Source: Alphaproteobacteria bacterium
Lineage (GTDB): Bacteria > Pseudomonadota > Alphaproteobacteria > Micavibrionales > Micavibrionaceae
NCBI GenBank assembly: GCA_009995595.1
Contig: JAACPE010000002.1
Span: 310,001 to 374,000 of the forward strand
DNA: 64,000 bases
Direction: 5' to 3'
Made by a program: the position numbers and the translations under genes. Shown piece by piece: positions 63,885 to 64,000 of the stretch. Within the stretch, counting starts at the first letter, position 1; each line of letters opens with the position of its first letter. The notes beneath the pieces were generated by a model, which had not been told where the DNA came from, did not search any database, and saw only the letters and a program-made list of their open reading frames with translations.

Positions 63885-64000
63885 ATGACTGAAAAGCTTA
63901 GAAATATCGCCATTATTGCGCACGTTGACCACGGCAAAACAACTCTTATTGATGCCATGCTTAAACAAAGTGGTATGTTCCGTGAAAACGAGAATGTGGA
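63885..64000 (+). CDS. typA: GTPase TypA/BipA, N-terminal fragment
   Basis: Beginning of the ribosome-binding translational GTPase BipA, which aids assembly and growth at low temperature or under stress. Only 38 complete codons are inside the window. Seen: [20 protein letters not shown] with the P-loop [10 protein letters not shown], then [12 protein letters not shown], the typical TypA continuation (LepA and EF-G differ here). The gene runs off the right edge, so nothing can be said about its C-terminus. Confidence 0.92.
   Translation, partial: MTEKLRNIAIIAHVDHGKTTLIDAMLKQSGMFRENENV

Overview
This window looks like ordinary chromosome from an alphaproteobacterium of moderately low GC (roughly 40-45 % judged by eye). 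The taxonomic signs are a ctaC-ctaD / ctaB-coxF-ctaG-ctaE-surf1 cytochrome oxidase cluster, an IalB-type protein, a 1600-residue NAD-glutamate dehydrogenase and a PutA without a DNA-binding domain. A Micavibrio-like or other deep-branching order is plausible but cannot be proven here. Coding density is very high and many neighbours overlap by 1-50 nt. No stretch above 300 bases lacks a gene; the longest is the 227-base divergent region at 54163-54389. I see no tRNA, rRNA, CRISPR array, insertion sequence or prophage.

Layout. 1-9.5 kb: end of a CaCA antiporter, a TerD protein, xseA, putA, purD, tadA, an rluB-type pseudouridine synthase and rsmD. 9.5-14 kb: uppP, a small membrane protein, a YceI protein followed by a cytochrome b561-YceI fusion, a glutathione transferase and an epimerase. 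14-19 kb: a soluble multi-PAS histidine kinase, then a redoxin and a DsbD-type thiol reductase. 19-25 kb: acetoacetyl-CoA synthetase, an aminotransferase, a SPOUT RNA methyltransferase, IalB and an M23 peptidase. 25-33.3 kb: aa3 oxidase subunits and assembly factors, interrupted by ilvA and an SDR, and including a 40-residue CoxF-like gene. 33.4-41.3 kb: MAPEG, rsmE, ubiA, NAD-GDH and an AMIN-domain lipoprotein. 41.4-45 kb: a System II cytochrome c maturation operon (resB-ccsA-tlpA).

45-54.2 kb is a nine-gene leftward cluster: two mannitol-dehydrogenase paralogues, two HAD proteins (one lacking catalytic residues), ribokinase, a cupin, a Mak-type fructokinase and two BPL_N glutaminase-fold proteins. 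It carries no transporter. A terminator-like hairpin lies across the start codon of its third gene. Divergent from it, 54.4-62.8 kb is a tightly packed rightward operon: an OmpR-type two-component system followed by FAD amine oxidase, DUF1365, CFA-type methyltransferase, chalcone-isomerase-like protein, MFS transporter, DUF3833 lipoprotein and SDR. The core of this set is known elsewhere as part of the sigmaE-ChrR (singlet oxygen) response; here a two-component system sits in that position. The window ends with a DUF2805 protein, glutathione peroxidase and the start of typA.

The best candidates for undescribed biology are the two-component-linked lipid operon with its 11-bp inverted repeat, the transporter-less polyol cluster with paired BPL_N proteins and a degenerate HAD, the b561-YceI fusion, and System II cytochrome c maturation in an alphaproteobacterium.
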